From Thermoproteota archaeon (GTDB taxonomy: Archaea > Korarchaeota > Korarchaeia > Korarchaeales > Korarchaeaceae), in the NCBI GenBank assembly GCA_027491785.1, contig JAOZGJ010000060.1:1-46268 (forward strand): a DNA stretch of 46,268 bases, given 5' to 3'. A model generated the notes under the pieces. That model saw only the letters and a program-made list of their open reading frames with translations, had not been told where the DNA came from and made no database searches. This document shows positions 1 through 8,067 of this stretch, piece by piece; position 1 is the first letter of the stretch, and each line of letters opens with the position of its first letter. Position numbers and translations under genes: made by a program.

Positions 1-377
1 ATCTCCGCTAGGAGAGATTCAGCTTCTTTAGCGCTCCAGACAGCTAAGGCCTTTAATACACTTTCATCTCTTTTAACCAAGCTCTTAAATCCAAGTAAAA
101 TCAGGATATCTGGACTCACTGGAGCTAGGCATCTTACCATCTTCCTAATATCATCTAAGGTCTCTGGGACATATGTAGTGGAGAGCATGATCCTTCTCGC
201 AGAATGGGCTACGATCATTCCAGCTCCCGCTTCAGCTAGTTCTCTCATCTCTCTTATCATGTTGACCTTCTTCAGCTGGGTAACAGCAGCAATCCTATAT
301 CCGGAGCTGGCAAGGGTATTTGCCAATGACTTATAAAGCAGTTCCTTCTTACCTCCCAAAAGGGCTACGACCATCAT
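1..377 (-). CDS. MobB-like P-loop-family protein, 3' part beyond window edge
   Basis: The reading frame is open from ATG at 377 (or 374) to the window edge, giving about 125 N-terminal residues. The protein starts with a hydrophobic beta strand and a glycine-rich turn (VVALLGGKKELLYKSL), then GYRIAAVTQLKK. This arrangement is that of MobB-type nucleotide-binding proteins of molybdopterin-guanine dinucleotide synthesis. The P-loop is degenerate: LLGGKKEL stands where GxxGxGKT is expected, so GTP binding is doubtful. Later DILILLGFKSLVKRD resembles the MobB region in which the protein names its own G-loop. The gene lies 4 bp downstream of the YjjX-type gene on the same strand and is probably cotranscribed with it. 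The family call is moderate because the C-terminus is missing. Confidence 0.5.
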   Translation of the reverse strand, partial: MMVVALLGGKKELLYKSLANTLASSGYRIAAVTQLKKVNMIREMRELAEAGAGMIVAHSARRIMLSTTYVPETLDDIRKMVRCLAPVSPDILILLGFKSLVKRDESVLKALAVWSAKEAESLLAE

Positions 378-381
378 CCTA

Positions 382-909
382 TCACCCAGGCCACCTCTCG
401 GCAGATACGAACCTGGCCAGGGCCATTAGTATTCCATGAGTGTACAGATCTGTTCTACTTACTGCTCCTCTCGTGAAAAAGCCTATAGCTCCCTCCTCCC
501 TCCTTATGTTTTCCTTACCACTCAATTCAGCCATGAGATCTCCCAGCTCTTTTCCCTTGAGCAATTTTGGGAGGAATTTCTTGGGACACTCAAACCAGCC
601 GCTGGTCCCAGTTCCATATACTCCGTCTCTCCTCTCTATCCAGACGAAGCCCGTGCAGTAGTATCGATTGGCGAGGTAAAATATACCTCCCTCTACTCCA
701 ACCCCGAAGTCTGCCCCTGTCTTCATTAGAGAGGCCTTAGCCCTGTTCTTAGCTCCCTCCACCACCGAAGGGCCAATAGGCTCTAGTGGAACGCCGCTAT
801 CCACTTTAATCCCCCTAACCTCCACGGACCAAAACCTAGAGAAGGCTCTCTTAGCAGCCTCTATCTTAACAGGATTCGTGGAACCTACTGCAACTAGCAA
901 CCTCTTCAT
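382..909 (-). CDS. YjjX/DUF84-type inosine/xanthosine triphosphatase
   Basis: This 175-residue protein matches the house-cleaning NTPase family that hydrolyses non-canonical ITP and XTP. The nucleotide-binding N-terminus reads [15 protein letters not shown] (residues 7-20), followed by [11 protein letters not shown] (51-61) and the family's GVEGG motif (71-75), with STNP and EGG as expected key residues. A frame open further upstream would add 24 residues from a TTG at 981, but those residues are unlike the family, so ATG 909 is preferred. A TATA-like element (AGTATAAGTG) lies about 25-40 bp upstream on the minus strand. The neighbouring MobB-like gene follows after 4 bp. The gene is divergent from the YbjN-like gene. 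Confidence 0.85.
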   Translation of the reverse strand: MKRLLVAVGSTNPVKIEAAKRAFSRFWSVEVRGIKVDSGVPLEPIGPSVVEGAKNRAKASLMKTGADFGVGVEGGIFYLANRYYCTGFVWIERRDGVYGTGTSGWFECPKKFLPKLLKGKELGDLMAELSGKENIRREEGAIGFFTRGAVSRTDLYTHGILMALARFVSAERWPG

Positions 910-974
910 CTTGGATCTTATTTCGTATACACTTATACTTATTACTGCGCACCTCATCAACTTCTGGTGATCAT

Positions 975-1376
975 CTGACAAGTGAGATAGAGGCCCAAGT
1001 CGAGGGGTACCTTAATAGGATGGGTGTTAAATATCAGAAGGAGGAAGGCGTCATCACCTCCCTCTGGAAAGTCGGAGATAAGGAATATTGGGTTCTCGTA
1101 TTCATAGGAGATGATTGGATTGCGGTAAGGACTACCATCTTAGGAAAGGACAAGGTGCCTCAGAGCGTAGATTTCTTTAAAGAACTGCTTAGATCTCATT
1201 ATAGTCTTGCAGAGGTGAGGTATGATATAGATGAGAATGGAAATGTCGGCTCAAGCAAAACAATGCCTGCTAAGGGTCTTAATCAGGACATATTCTCGAG
1301 CGAATTCAATTCTGTCGTCTTCGCCATAGACTACTTCAGGCAGGAGATAGCCCCCAAGTTCGGTATAGAGCTCTAG
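975..1376 (+). CDS. YbjN-like (type III secretion chaperone-fold) protein with apparent CTG start
   Basis: The C-terminal two thirds show the pattern of the YbjN/CesT-like chaperone fold: [16 protein letters not shown], then [19 protein letters not shown], then [15 protein letters not shown]. The biochemical role is unknown. The first ATG (1020) would remove the conserved first helix. In frame upstream, residues reading [15 protein letters not shown] form that helix, and no ATG, GTG or TTG precedes them. A GGTGAT Shine-Dalgarno at 966-971 stands 3 nt before CTG 975, the same spacing as before ATG in rpl24e, rps6e and the aIF2-gamma gene in this window. CTG is therefore the preferred start, giving 133 residues. 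T-rich sequence just after the stop could serve termination. If CTG is wrong, the protein is 118 residues from 1020. Confidence 0.65.
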   Translation: MTSEIEAQVEGYLNRMGVKYQKEEGVITSLWKVGDKEYWVLVFIGDDWIAVRTTILGKDKVPQSVDFFKELLRSHYSLAEVRYDIDENGNVGSSKTMPAKGLNQDIFSSEFNSVVFAIDYFRQEIAPKFGIEL

Positions 1377-1460
1377 ATTAATTGTTTTAGTTTTTAATCC
1401 TAAAACCGCTGGAAACCATTATTCATCGATATTAGGGATCCATACTCGTCCTGCTGATGG

Positions 1461-2474
1461 CTATCTCTCATCCACAAACTCTTCTACGGGAATTCCAAAA
1501 TGCCTAGCTTTACTTTCCTCAATATAAGTGAGTACTTTATCTCCCACCTTAGCTTCGGTAACTGGAAGGGGAGTTCCATCGGGTTTCATCAAGGGAACAG
1601 TCTCAGCAAGCTGGAGGATTACCCATCCCTCGTTTTCTTTGGTCTTAGCTCTAATTAGGACGAGAGGTCTCTTCTCCACTTTTGCCCTTCCGGTACTTAC
1701 GACCCTCTTCTTCCCGCTCTTGTCGACAGCGAGAACCTCGACTCCCGACCTTACTTCCGATAGATACTTAGTCTTTCCATCTGGTACCAGTATGTAATTA
1801 GAAACAGCACCAGCATTAACTCTGAATTCTCTAGGCGATGTGAAAGGCGATTCTAGGTTCTCACTATGAACCAAGAAGAAGAATGAAGCTGAGCCACCAA
1901 CAAGCATTCCCTCTCCCTTGGATAGGATCGATGCTGTATCTACACATACCCTATCCCCCATTCCTATCTCCTTAACCTCAGTGACCTCAGCAATAGCTAG
2001 GTGCAGAGGAGTAGCTTCCTCAATCAATCTCTTAGCTTCGTTTAATTCATTTAGGTCATGCAAGGGGACTACTACTCCCTTTATTCCCCTTTCTAATACA
2101 CCTAATAGGGATCTAGCCTCTTCTATATTATCAGCGATCGCATAGATTCTATCACCACTACCTAGGGCCGCGATTAGGTTCTCTAAGGGGATTATCTTCC
2201 ATCCATCGCTATCTATTAGCACGTTCCCAGAGGAGGCAACTTCCTCTATTACAGGAATGTCCTCGGAACCCTTAATCTCAACTAGGGTGAGTTCTCCCTT
2301 GGATGGCCATTCCCCTACCCTGATTAAGTGAGATGGATCAATAAACTTAGTCACTTTCTCCCTTGCCTCCTGACTTAAAGCCAGAACTCTGAAACCCATT
2401 TTAACGGCCTTCTCCATAACATGATCGGGAGAGCTGTCGGCTAGAACTATTAACTCCTTAGAGTTCGTGGACAT
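1461..2474 (-). CDS. 3-dehydroquinate synthase II (archaeal type)
   Basis: A 337-residue protein of the archaeal 3-dehydroquinate synthase II family (MJ1249 type). It converts 2-amino-3,7-dideoxy-D-threo-hept-6-ulosonate to 3-dehydroquinate, replacing the DAHP-based AroB step. Diagnostic blocks include GDRVCVDTASILSKGEGML, FFLVHSENLESP, RVNAGAVSNYILVPDGKT, YLSEVRSG and the C-terminal VTLQ-like block that here reads GWVILQLAETVPLM. Length is close to that of family members. ATG 2474 gives the expected N-terminus. The shikimate genes aroE and aroK lie about 4 kb away on the other strand, so the pathway genes are clustered loosely rather than in one operon. Confidence 0.9.
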   Translation of the reverse strand: MSTNSKELIVLADSSPDHVMEKAVKMGFRVLALSQEAREKVTKFIDPSHLIRVGEWPSKGELTLVEIKGSEDIPVIEEVASSGNVLIDSDGWKIIPLENLIAALGSGDRIYAIADNIEEARSLLGVLERGIKGVVVPLHDLNELNEAKRLIEEATPLHLAIAEVTEVKEIGMGDRVCVDTASILSKGEGMLVGGSASFFFLVHSENLESPFTSPREFRVNAGAVSNYILVPDGKTKYLSEVRSGVEVLAVDKSGKKRVVSTGRAKVEKRPLVLIRAKTKENEGWVILQLAETVPLMKPDGTPLPVTEAKVGDKVLTYIEESKARHFGIPVEEFVDER

Positions 2475-2545
2475 CTATCCAGCTATGGGAATGAAGTAAT
2501 TTAAGTTGAAGTGCGGCCTATTTCGCATACCATGAAGCTACCGTG

Positions 2546-3556
2546 TTATAGCCTCAATGCGGCTTTCTCGTAAACGGGATCCAAGAATTTATAGTCCTTA
2601 ATCAGATTTAACTTTTCTAACCTTCTAATAGTTCTGGATAGGGAAGATTTTGCTATCACGGTTCCCTCTCTGTCTTCTATGAACTCCTTCACACGGCCCC
2701 AGCTTCTCGCCCCTCTAGCAATGGCCTTAAGTACCAGCTTCTCCCTAGCTCCCAGTTTCACAAGTTCGTTAGCTGCCATCCTGATGGCCATCTCAGCTAC
2801 AGCTTCGAAGTCTCCCCTCCCATCTACATAGGACTTACCGAACATCACGAGCCAGCCCACTATCCCATCGAAGAATCCTACGGCCTTCTCCACCTCTTCC
2901 ATTGGAGGCTCCTTCCCTACTTCCCTGAATCCCTCTACCAAGAATTCCTTAGATTGGGCCTCAGTGAACCTCCTTACCTCTACCTCGTAGGCGTATCTTC
3001 CGTATAGAGGTGAGGATGGATCATCTAACTTGAGGAATGCCTTGAGCATGCCGACCTCGGAACCAGTCAGGATGAGGGTTATGTTATCCAAGTTATCGTA
3101 GGTGTACGCTATCATCTCCCTCACCTCCGACAGTAGGGGCTGTCTCAAGTACTGGACCTCATCTAAGATTACAATGAACCTACCCAGCTTATTCAATTCT
3201 GTTAAGAGTCCTGAGAAGCTCAAGGAATCCGTTCCCCTCCACTTGATCTCTACCTCAGTACCTGCTATTTTGATGCCCCTTATGCCTTTTAGAAATCTCC
3301 TCATCTTACCAAGTGATTCTTCAAGCCCTCTAGATACTCTTTCATAGAGGTCTGCTCTCCGGGCGACTCCCCTTATATCGACTAGGAATCCCCTCCTTCC
3401 CTCTAGGAAGCACCAAGCCACACTAGTCTTCCCTATCCTCCTGATACCCAGCAGTAGGATAAGAGGGTATCTAGATGCTCTCTCTAGTTCCTCGAGTTCC
3501 CATTCCCTATCAAAGAGGTCCTTCTTGGACTTCTTGGGTCTGAGGTCGAATAGCAT
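2546..3556 (-). CDS. Archaeal STAND/AAA ATPase with C-terminal winged helix
   Basis: A 336-residue ATPase of the archaeal ATPase_2 (STAND/MNS) type. It has Walker A GIRRIGKT (37-44), Walker B FIVILDE (127-133) followed by VQYL, and a sensor-like LILTGSE. The last 70 residues form a probable winged helix containing RTIRRLEKLNLI. Such proteins are widespread in archaea and often poorly characterised, so target and partner are unknown. The start codon touches two tandem copies of a perfect palindrome (3556-3591), which would cover the transcription start, so the protein may regulate its own gene. It stands alone between shikimate and methionine genes, which suggests an accessory insertion rather than a metabolic role. 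Confidence 0.75.
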   Translation of the reverse strand: MLFDLRPKKSKKDLFDREWELEELERASRYPLILLLGIRRIGKTSVAWCFLEGRRGFLVDIRGVARRADLYERVSRGLEESLGKMRRFLKGIRGIKIAGTEVEIKWRGTDSLSFSGLLTELNKLGRFIVILDEVQYLRQPLLSEVREMIAYTYDNLDNITLILTGSEVGMLKAFLKLDDPSSPLYGRYAYEVEVRRFTEAQSKEFLVEGFREVGKEPPMEEVEKAVGFFDGIVGWLVMFGKSYVDGRGDFEAVAEMAIRMAANELVKLGAREKLVLKAIARGARSWGRVKEFIEDREGTVIAKSSLSRTIRRLEKLNLIKDYKFLDPVYEKAALRL

Positions 3557-3591
3557 TAGTTCCGACCCGGAACTTAGTTCCGACCCGGAAC
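3556..3591 (-). promoter_or_regulatory. Two tandem 18-bp units each carrying a palindrome, at the STAND ATPase start
   Basis: Two identical 18-bp units lie head to tail, each holding the perfect inverted repeat GTTCCG-ACC-CGGAAC. The near copy ends one or two bases from the ATG at 3556. A TATA-like ATTTAAG lies just upstream on the minus strand (about 3592-3598), so the palindromes would overlap the transcription start. This layout fits an operator bound by a dimeric repressor, possibly the ATPase's own winged helix. That role is inference. Confidence 0.7.
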
Positions 3592-3614
3592 TTAAATGTG
3601 ACTACATGGGTGAA

Positions 3615-5225
3615 TCAAAAGGGGTACCTCCTCCTTAAGTAAGTCCCCTCTATGAAGGCCTCGCTGAATTCCGGATCCCTAGCCAGATCAACGTACACTA
3701 CTGTTGAATACAGTTTGTTGAACCTGTTAAATACATCTTCACTTAATATTAAGAGTTTAGCTCCTGATAACGCCATGTTGCCTAGGGAAACCACGATCTC
3801 CGGCTCAACTGGTGGGATGAGGCCCACTTCAATAGCATCCATCGGATCCACATGGCTTCCAAAAGTACCAGCGAGGTAGACTCCCTTCAGGTCATTATAC
3901 CTCAGATTCTTCCTTCTCATGAGGATATTCCACGCCGAGTAAACAGCAGCCACTGCCTTCTGAACCTCTCTCACATCCCTCCGAGTCACCTCTATCTTAG
4001 GCGAGTCTACCAGCCTGAGCCTCCCCTCTAATTCCCTAGACATTCTCCCATTCTCAGAAAGGAGACCTCTTCTCAACATTTCAGCCACGGTCGAGATCAG
4101 TCCCGAGCCACTCAGGCCTAAGGGCCTCCCTTCTACTTCCACCTTAATTTCCCCATCTCTGATCTTCACCTTGTTTATCGCCCCACGAACACCGCCCACT
4201 CCGGATGGGACGTTCGATTCGAAGGCTGAACCGGCTGGAGCGCTAGTTACCAGCATATCGTTGGCAACGAGTATCACTTCGGTGTTGGTTCCCAAGTCGA
4301 TCAGGAGGTAGGGTCTCTCCAGACCGAGCATTTCGGCCACGATCAAGTCAGATAAGGCATCGGAACCGACGAAACCTGCCAAGGGTGGGGGAATTAATAG
4401 CCAGCTTTCAGTCAGCTTCTTAAATCCAGCCTCTTCTGCGGGCCCAGAAACCCACATCCTGAGGGGAGGTTCGAACGGCGCTGCAGATAGAGGCTCGACA
4501 GGTAATCCGAGGAGGAGCGCGTGCATCACTGAGTTTCCTACCACCGAGATCATGGATATATCTTCTTCCCTGATTCCAGAAGCCCTGCACAGCTTTAGGG
4601 CCAGATCTTCTATGCCCTGAATTGCCAGATCCTTAAGTTCCTCTCCCCTACCCTCCAAGGCCTTCTCCATTCTAGTGACTACGTCAGCTCCTCTCGACAC
4701 TTGGGGGTTCCTTATGAATCCTTCCATTAAGGGTCTCCCGCTCCTCAAGTCGAGCAGTGATCCTGATATGTTAGTGGTTCCAAGGTCCACCGCTAGCCCC
4801 ACCTCCCCATCTCCATCACCGGATCGGAAAGCTATTCCCCTGAAACTGAGTGATGGTTTGGGAAGAGATCTGGGGAGGGCCATATCCCATGAGTTCGATC
4901 TTCTGATCAATGGTTTCAACTCAAATCGGGGCATCATTCCCGAGACCGTAGCCACTGGGGCGATACTAGGAACCTCAATTACTGCATCTCCCAGAACCCT
5001 AGTCCTGCAGGCCAGCCTCAATCCCCTATCCATAATTCCAATCAGTTGCTCCTCCCTGCTCGGGGGGGTCACCTTCCCCTCTATTACCCTCACAGCGCAG
5101 CCACCGCAGTATCCCGCTCCTCCGCAGGGTAGTGGAAGGACCATTACCCTGTTCACAACAGCGGAGAGTAGCTCTCCTTCCTCAGCTTCGACCTCTACAT
5201 CGGCGGGTAATATTCTAACCTTCAC
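3615..5225 (-). CDS. RACo-like reductive activator of corrinoid proteins (2Fe-2S + ASKHA/DUF4445)
   Basis: A 536-residue protein with an N-terminal plant-type 2Fe-2S ferredoxin domain (C34, C40, C43, C73), a linker, and an ASKHA ATPase domain with phosphate motifs DLGTTN (147-152) and DLGTNTE (310-316). The GNSVMHALLLG block (230-240) is typical of RACo/DUF4445 proteins. These proteins use ATP to drive electron transfer that returns inactive Co(II) corrinoid to Co(I). The GTG start at 5225 overlaps the TGA of the upstream core-MetE gene as GTGA, implying translational coupling. The pairing suggests that this activator serves the corrinoid protein that supplies methyl groups to methionine synthase. 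No corrinoid protein gene is visible in the window. Confidence 0.85.
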   Translation of the reverse strand: MKVRILPADVEVEAEEGELLSAVVNRVMVLPLPCGGAGYCGGCAVRVIEGKVTPPSREEQLIGIMDRGLRLACRTRVLGDAVIEVPSIAPVATVSGMMPRFELKPLIRRSNSWDMALPRSLPKPSLSFRGIAFRSGDGDGEVGLAVDLGTTNISGSLLDLRSGRPLMEGFIRNPQVSRGADVVTRMEKALEGRGEELKDLAIQGIEDLALKLCRASGIREEDISMISVVGNSVMHALLLGLPVEPLSAAPFEPPLRMWVSGPAEEAGFKKLTESWLLIPPPLAGFVGSDALSDLIVAEMLGLERPYLLIDLGTNTEVILVANDMLVTSAPAGSAFESNVPSGVGGVRGAINKVKIRDGEIKVEVEGRPLGLSGSGLISTVAEMLRRGLLSENGRMSRELEGRLRLVDSPKIEVTRRDVREVQKAVAAVYSAWNILMRRKNLRYNDLKGVYLAGTFGSHVDPMDAIEVGLIPPVEPEIVVSLGNMALSGAKLLILSEDVFNRFNKLYSTVVYVDLARDPEFSEAFIEGTYLRRRYPF

Positions 5226-6184
5226 TTTGGATCTTCTTGAAATGATCTAACCACCTCCGCGATCACTTTCAGTTTTCCTATTGCAGATTCGTAAGCTTTC
5301 GGACCAGCTGATTTAAGACCGCCAAATCCGCAGTCTCCACTCACAAGATCTACCCTCTCCTCACCGAATTTCTCAATTATATCTCCTAAAAGAAGGATAA
5401 CTTCCTCTCTCCCTTCTACCCTTAAGTTTTGAGCACTAACAACACCGGGTGAGATTATCTTGTCACCTTCCTCCAATCCCTCCCTTGAGAACCTTTCCAG
5501 ATTAGATCTGGAGTCATAGAACTCGTGACTGAGGTACGTGAGAGGTAAGTTCATCAGCAAGGATGTCAATCTAGGGGAGAGCTTGCCGCATATATGAGTA
5601 CCCCTCCTAGCCGTCACATCGGAGAATATTACCTCATAGGATTCCACTATGTCTTCCTCTGTGTAGCTGAAAAGTATCCTCTTCCCGACCAAAAGGCCCA
5701 TTACTGGCTCATCAACAAATATGTAGCCAAATCCCTTCGAATCCATTTCCCTAGATATGTTGGCTACGTACGGTACGAAGAAATCGAATAGCATCCTCTT
5801 ATTGGCCAGCAAGGAGTTGAATATTCCTCCTTCGCCTATTTCAACCCTGCTGGCTAGGGTAAAAGGCCCTGTTATTGGAAGTCTAACTTTAGAGAGGTTG
5901 AAGCCAGCTTCTTTGGCTACCTCTAGGAACCATTCGACTTCTTCTATTCTAATCCGAGGTTCTCCCCTCAGATCAATTGGCCTATACTTGCCGCCTCCTA
6001 TGGGCTCCAGGTATCCCATCTCAGCAAGGGGCTCGAGATACATATCTGTGAAGGGCCTGAGTTGAGGTACAGGGGGTACCGATATTCCCGCATCTAATGT
6101 ATCTAGGAAGGCCCTCTTCAGATTGTCGAAGGAGTGATCTAGGGGATAGCTGCCCACATGGGATGTATCCATTTCGATACCCAT
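5222..6184 (-). CDS. Core-MetE, folate-independent methionine synthase (Mes-type)
   Basis: A 320-residue protein equal to the C-terminal catalytic half of MetE, without the N-terminal folate-binding repeat. Predicted zinc ligands are H197 and C199 (THICGKL), E221 (SHEF) and C285 (SGDCGFGGL). The FVDEP motif is at 157-161 and the homocysteine-side DTSHVGSYP at 6-14. Short archaeal MetE homologues of this kind are known to take methyl groups from methylcorrinoids rather than methyl-folate. The overlapping downstream RACo-like gene supports that donor. I cannot place it in a specific Mes family without alignment. The start ATG 6184 puts the SYP motif at the usual distance. Confidence 0.85.
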   Translation of the reverse strand: MGIEMDTSHVGSYPLDHSFDNLKRAFLDTLDAGISVPPVPQLRPFTDMYLEPLAEMGYLEPIGGGKYRPIDLRGEPRIRIEEVEWFLEVAKEAGFNLSKVRLPITGPFTLASRVEIGEGGIFNSLLANKRMLFDFFVPYVANISREMDSKGFGYIFVDEPVMGLLVGKRILFSYTEEDIVESYEVIFSDVTARRGTHICGKLSPRLTSLLMNLPLTYLSHEFYDSRSNLERFSREGLEEGDKIISPGVVSAQNLRVEGREEVILLLGDIIEKFGEERVDLVSGDCGFGGLKSAGPKAYESAIGKLKVIAEVVRSFQEDPK

Positions 6185-6347
6185 TCTAGAAGACCCTCGG
6201 AGAAATAAGCATTAGCGCTGATCCAAAGGATATTCAAGAGAATAGTCAGCTCAGTCGTCAGACTGGAGAATATGCAGTGTTATGCTTAGGGCTATTTTAC
6301 CTAGAATGCACTCAAAGCTCTTAATTATTATGCTCCAGCAACTGCAG

Positions 6348-7199
6348 ATGATGGTAGATTCAGAAACAAAGCTAACATGCCTCATAGGCCATCCAGTTTC
6401 CCATTCCATTTCTCCAATAATACACAACGCTTCCTACAGAAGCTTGGGATTGAATTACATCTACCTGGCTTTTGATGTAACTGACCTGCTAAAGGCAATT
6501 AACGGTCTAAAAGAGCTAGGTGCTGTTGGTTGCAATGTAACCATACCTCACAAGGAAGCGGCTTACACCTTAATGGAATGGCTGAGTGATAGCGCTAAGC
6601 AGACAGGTGCAGTAAATACTGTGAAGTTCGATAACGGCTTCCTAGGATACAACACCGATGTAAGTGGTGTACTCTATAGCTTGGAACTACTTGGCGAAGG
6701 ACATTTCGATAGGGCCCTCCTCCTAGGTGCCGGAGGGGCAGCGAGATCGGTTCTAGTTGGTATTGCAGGGAGGGTTGGGAAGGTATATGTGACTTCTAGG
6801 AGAATTGAGAGGGCTAGGAACATCTTAAACTTGGGCAGGAGGATGGGTTTGGATGTCGAGGCTATCAGCTGGGAGGAGAGAGGCAAGTATCTTGTGAAAT
6901 CGGATCTTCTAATTAATGCGACACCGCTTGGAACTCTGAATGAGGGCATTCCGGTCGATCCAAAATTACTTGAACCTGATTGCTATGTTCTTGACTTAGT
7001 ATATAATCCTCCTGAAACGAGATTGGTTAGGGAAGCTATTGAGAGGGGATGTAGAGCCATAGGAGGAATTCCTATGCTAATTAAACAGGCCTCCGAGGCT
7101 GAGAGGATATGGTTCGGTGTCAATCCAAATGAGGAGGTTATGTTGAGAGCTGCAATGAACTACTTCGGTGAGATAAGTGAGGGTGAGGGTCAGGGTTAA
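6348..7199 (+). CDS. aroE: Shikimate 5-dehydrogenase
   Basis: A 283-residue AroE that reduces 3-dehydroshikimate to shikimate with NADPH. Visible motifs are the shikimate-binding SHSISP (18-23), NVTIPHKE with catalytic K69, NTD (102-104), the glycine-rich GAGGAA of the NADP fold (127-132), and C-terminal GGIPMLIKQA. The frame is open from 6282, but those 22 extra residues are not family-like, so ATG 6348 (or 6351) is used. The 3' end overlaps aroK by 23 bp, so the two are cotranscribed and probably coupled. Confidence 0.93.
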   Translation: MMVDSETKLTCLIGHPVSHSISPIIHNASYRSLGLNYIYLAFDVTDLLKAINGLKELGAVGCNVTIPHKEAAYTLMEWLSDSAKQTGAVNTVKFDNGFLGYNTDVSGVLYSLELLGEGHFDRALLLGAGGAARSVLVGIAGRVGKVYVTSRRIERARNILNLGRRMGLDVEAISWEERGKYLVKSDLLINATPLGTLNEGIPVDPKLLEPDCYVLDLVYNPPETRLVREAIERGCRAIGGIPMLIKQASEAERIWFGVNPNEEVMLRAAMNYFGEISEGEGQG

Positions 7200-7998
7200 T
7201 GGTGGGATCACGATAGTCAATGCAATAGCTAGCTGGAAGGGAGCTGCTCTTGGAATAGACTACGAGGTTTCAGCGGTGGCAGAGATGTCGAGCGGCCTCT
7301 ATGTGAAGCCAGATGATCCTCTAGTTAGGGAGGCTGCCTTACTGGCCCTCAAGGCCGTCGGGGGTAGAGGAGCTCATGTAGAGGTCGCTTCCGAGATACC
7401 GGTAGGTTGGGGCCTGAAGAGCAGCAGCGCTGTGGCTAACGCTACGACCCTGGCGGTCATGTCCCTTTATGGAGAAGCAGATCTAATTAAGGCCCTGAAG
7501 ATCTCTGTAAGGGCTGCTAGGATATCTGGGGTTACCATAACAGGAGCCCTAGATGATGCCGCTGCTTCCATGCTCGGGGGCTTCGTTATGACGGATAACT
7601 CGAGGGATGAGATCCTCATGAGGGCACCGCTAGAGGAGAGAAACGTTGTTATATTGCTGCCCGATAGAGAGGAAGCTATGTTAACGAAAGAAGTTGATTT
7701 AAGTGCAATAAAGCCCTTAAGCAGGGTTATTGAGTCCATATTCGACATTCTGCCTAGGAGGATGTGGGAGGTCATGACCATCAACGGGATCCTCTACTCC
7801 TTGATGTTGGGATATGATCCGAGCCCTGCTCTGGATGCTGTGAGGCTAGGTGCTTTAGGGGCAGGTCTCTCCGGTACTGGTCCCGCAATAGCTGCCGTCT
7901 GCGACGATTGTAAGGATATAATGGCAGAGTGGTCTTCTCTAGGCCGTGTTACGGTAAAGAAAATAACAAATGCTCATGCTCATGTGGAGATCGAATAG
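7177..7998 (+). CDS. aroK: Archaeal GHMP-type shikimate kinase
   Basis: A 273-residue member of the GHMP kinase superfamily, the archaeal non-orthologous replacement of bacterial AroK. It phosphorylates shikimate to shikimate-3-phosphate. The ATP-binding motif reads PVGWGLKSSSAVANA (75-89), and the C-terminal GHMP motif GLSGTGPAIAAV is present. The GTG start at 7177 is preceded by GGTGAG with 4-nt spacing, fixing the start inside aroE. The related homoserine kinase in this window lacks the shikimate-kinase-like N-terminus, and the position after aroE settles the call. Confidence 0.92.
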   Translation: MRVRVRVNGGITIVNAIASWKGAALGIDYEVSAVAEMSSGLYVKPDDPLVREAALLALKAVGGRGAHVEVASEIPVGWGLKSSSAVANATTLAVMSLYGEADLIKALKISVRAARISGVTITGALDDAAASMLGGFVMTDNSRDEILMRAPLEERNVVILLPDREEAMLTKEVDLSAIKPLSRVIESIFDILPRRMWEVMTINGILYSLMLGYDPSPALDAVRLGALGAGLSGTGPAIAAVCDDCKDIMAEWSSLGRVTVKKITNAHAHVEIE

Positions 7999-8067
7999 TT
8001 GAGCTTCCTTTACAGCCTAAAAACTGCTGGTTGATCCTCTGAATAATCTTAAGTAGGATACATCAAA

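Noticed and set aside
4675-5250. 191-codon open frame on the plus strand opposite the RACo-like gene
   Set aside because: It is a shadow of a real minus-strand gene with clear domains; composition is serine- and proline-rich, typical of antisense frames.
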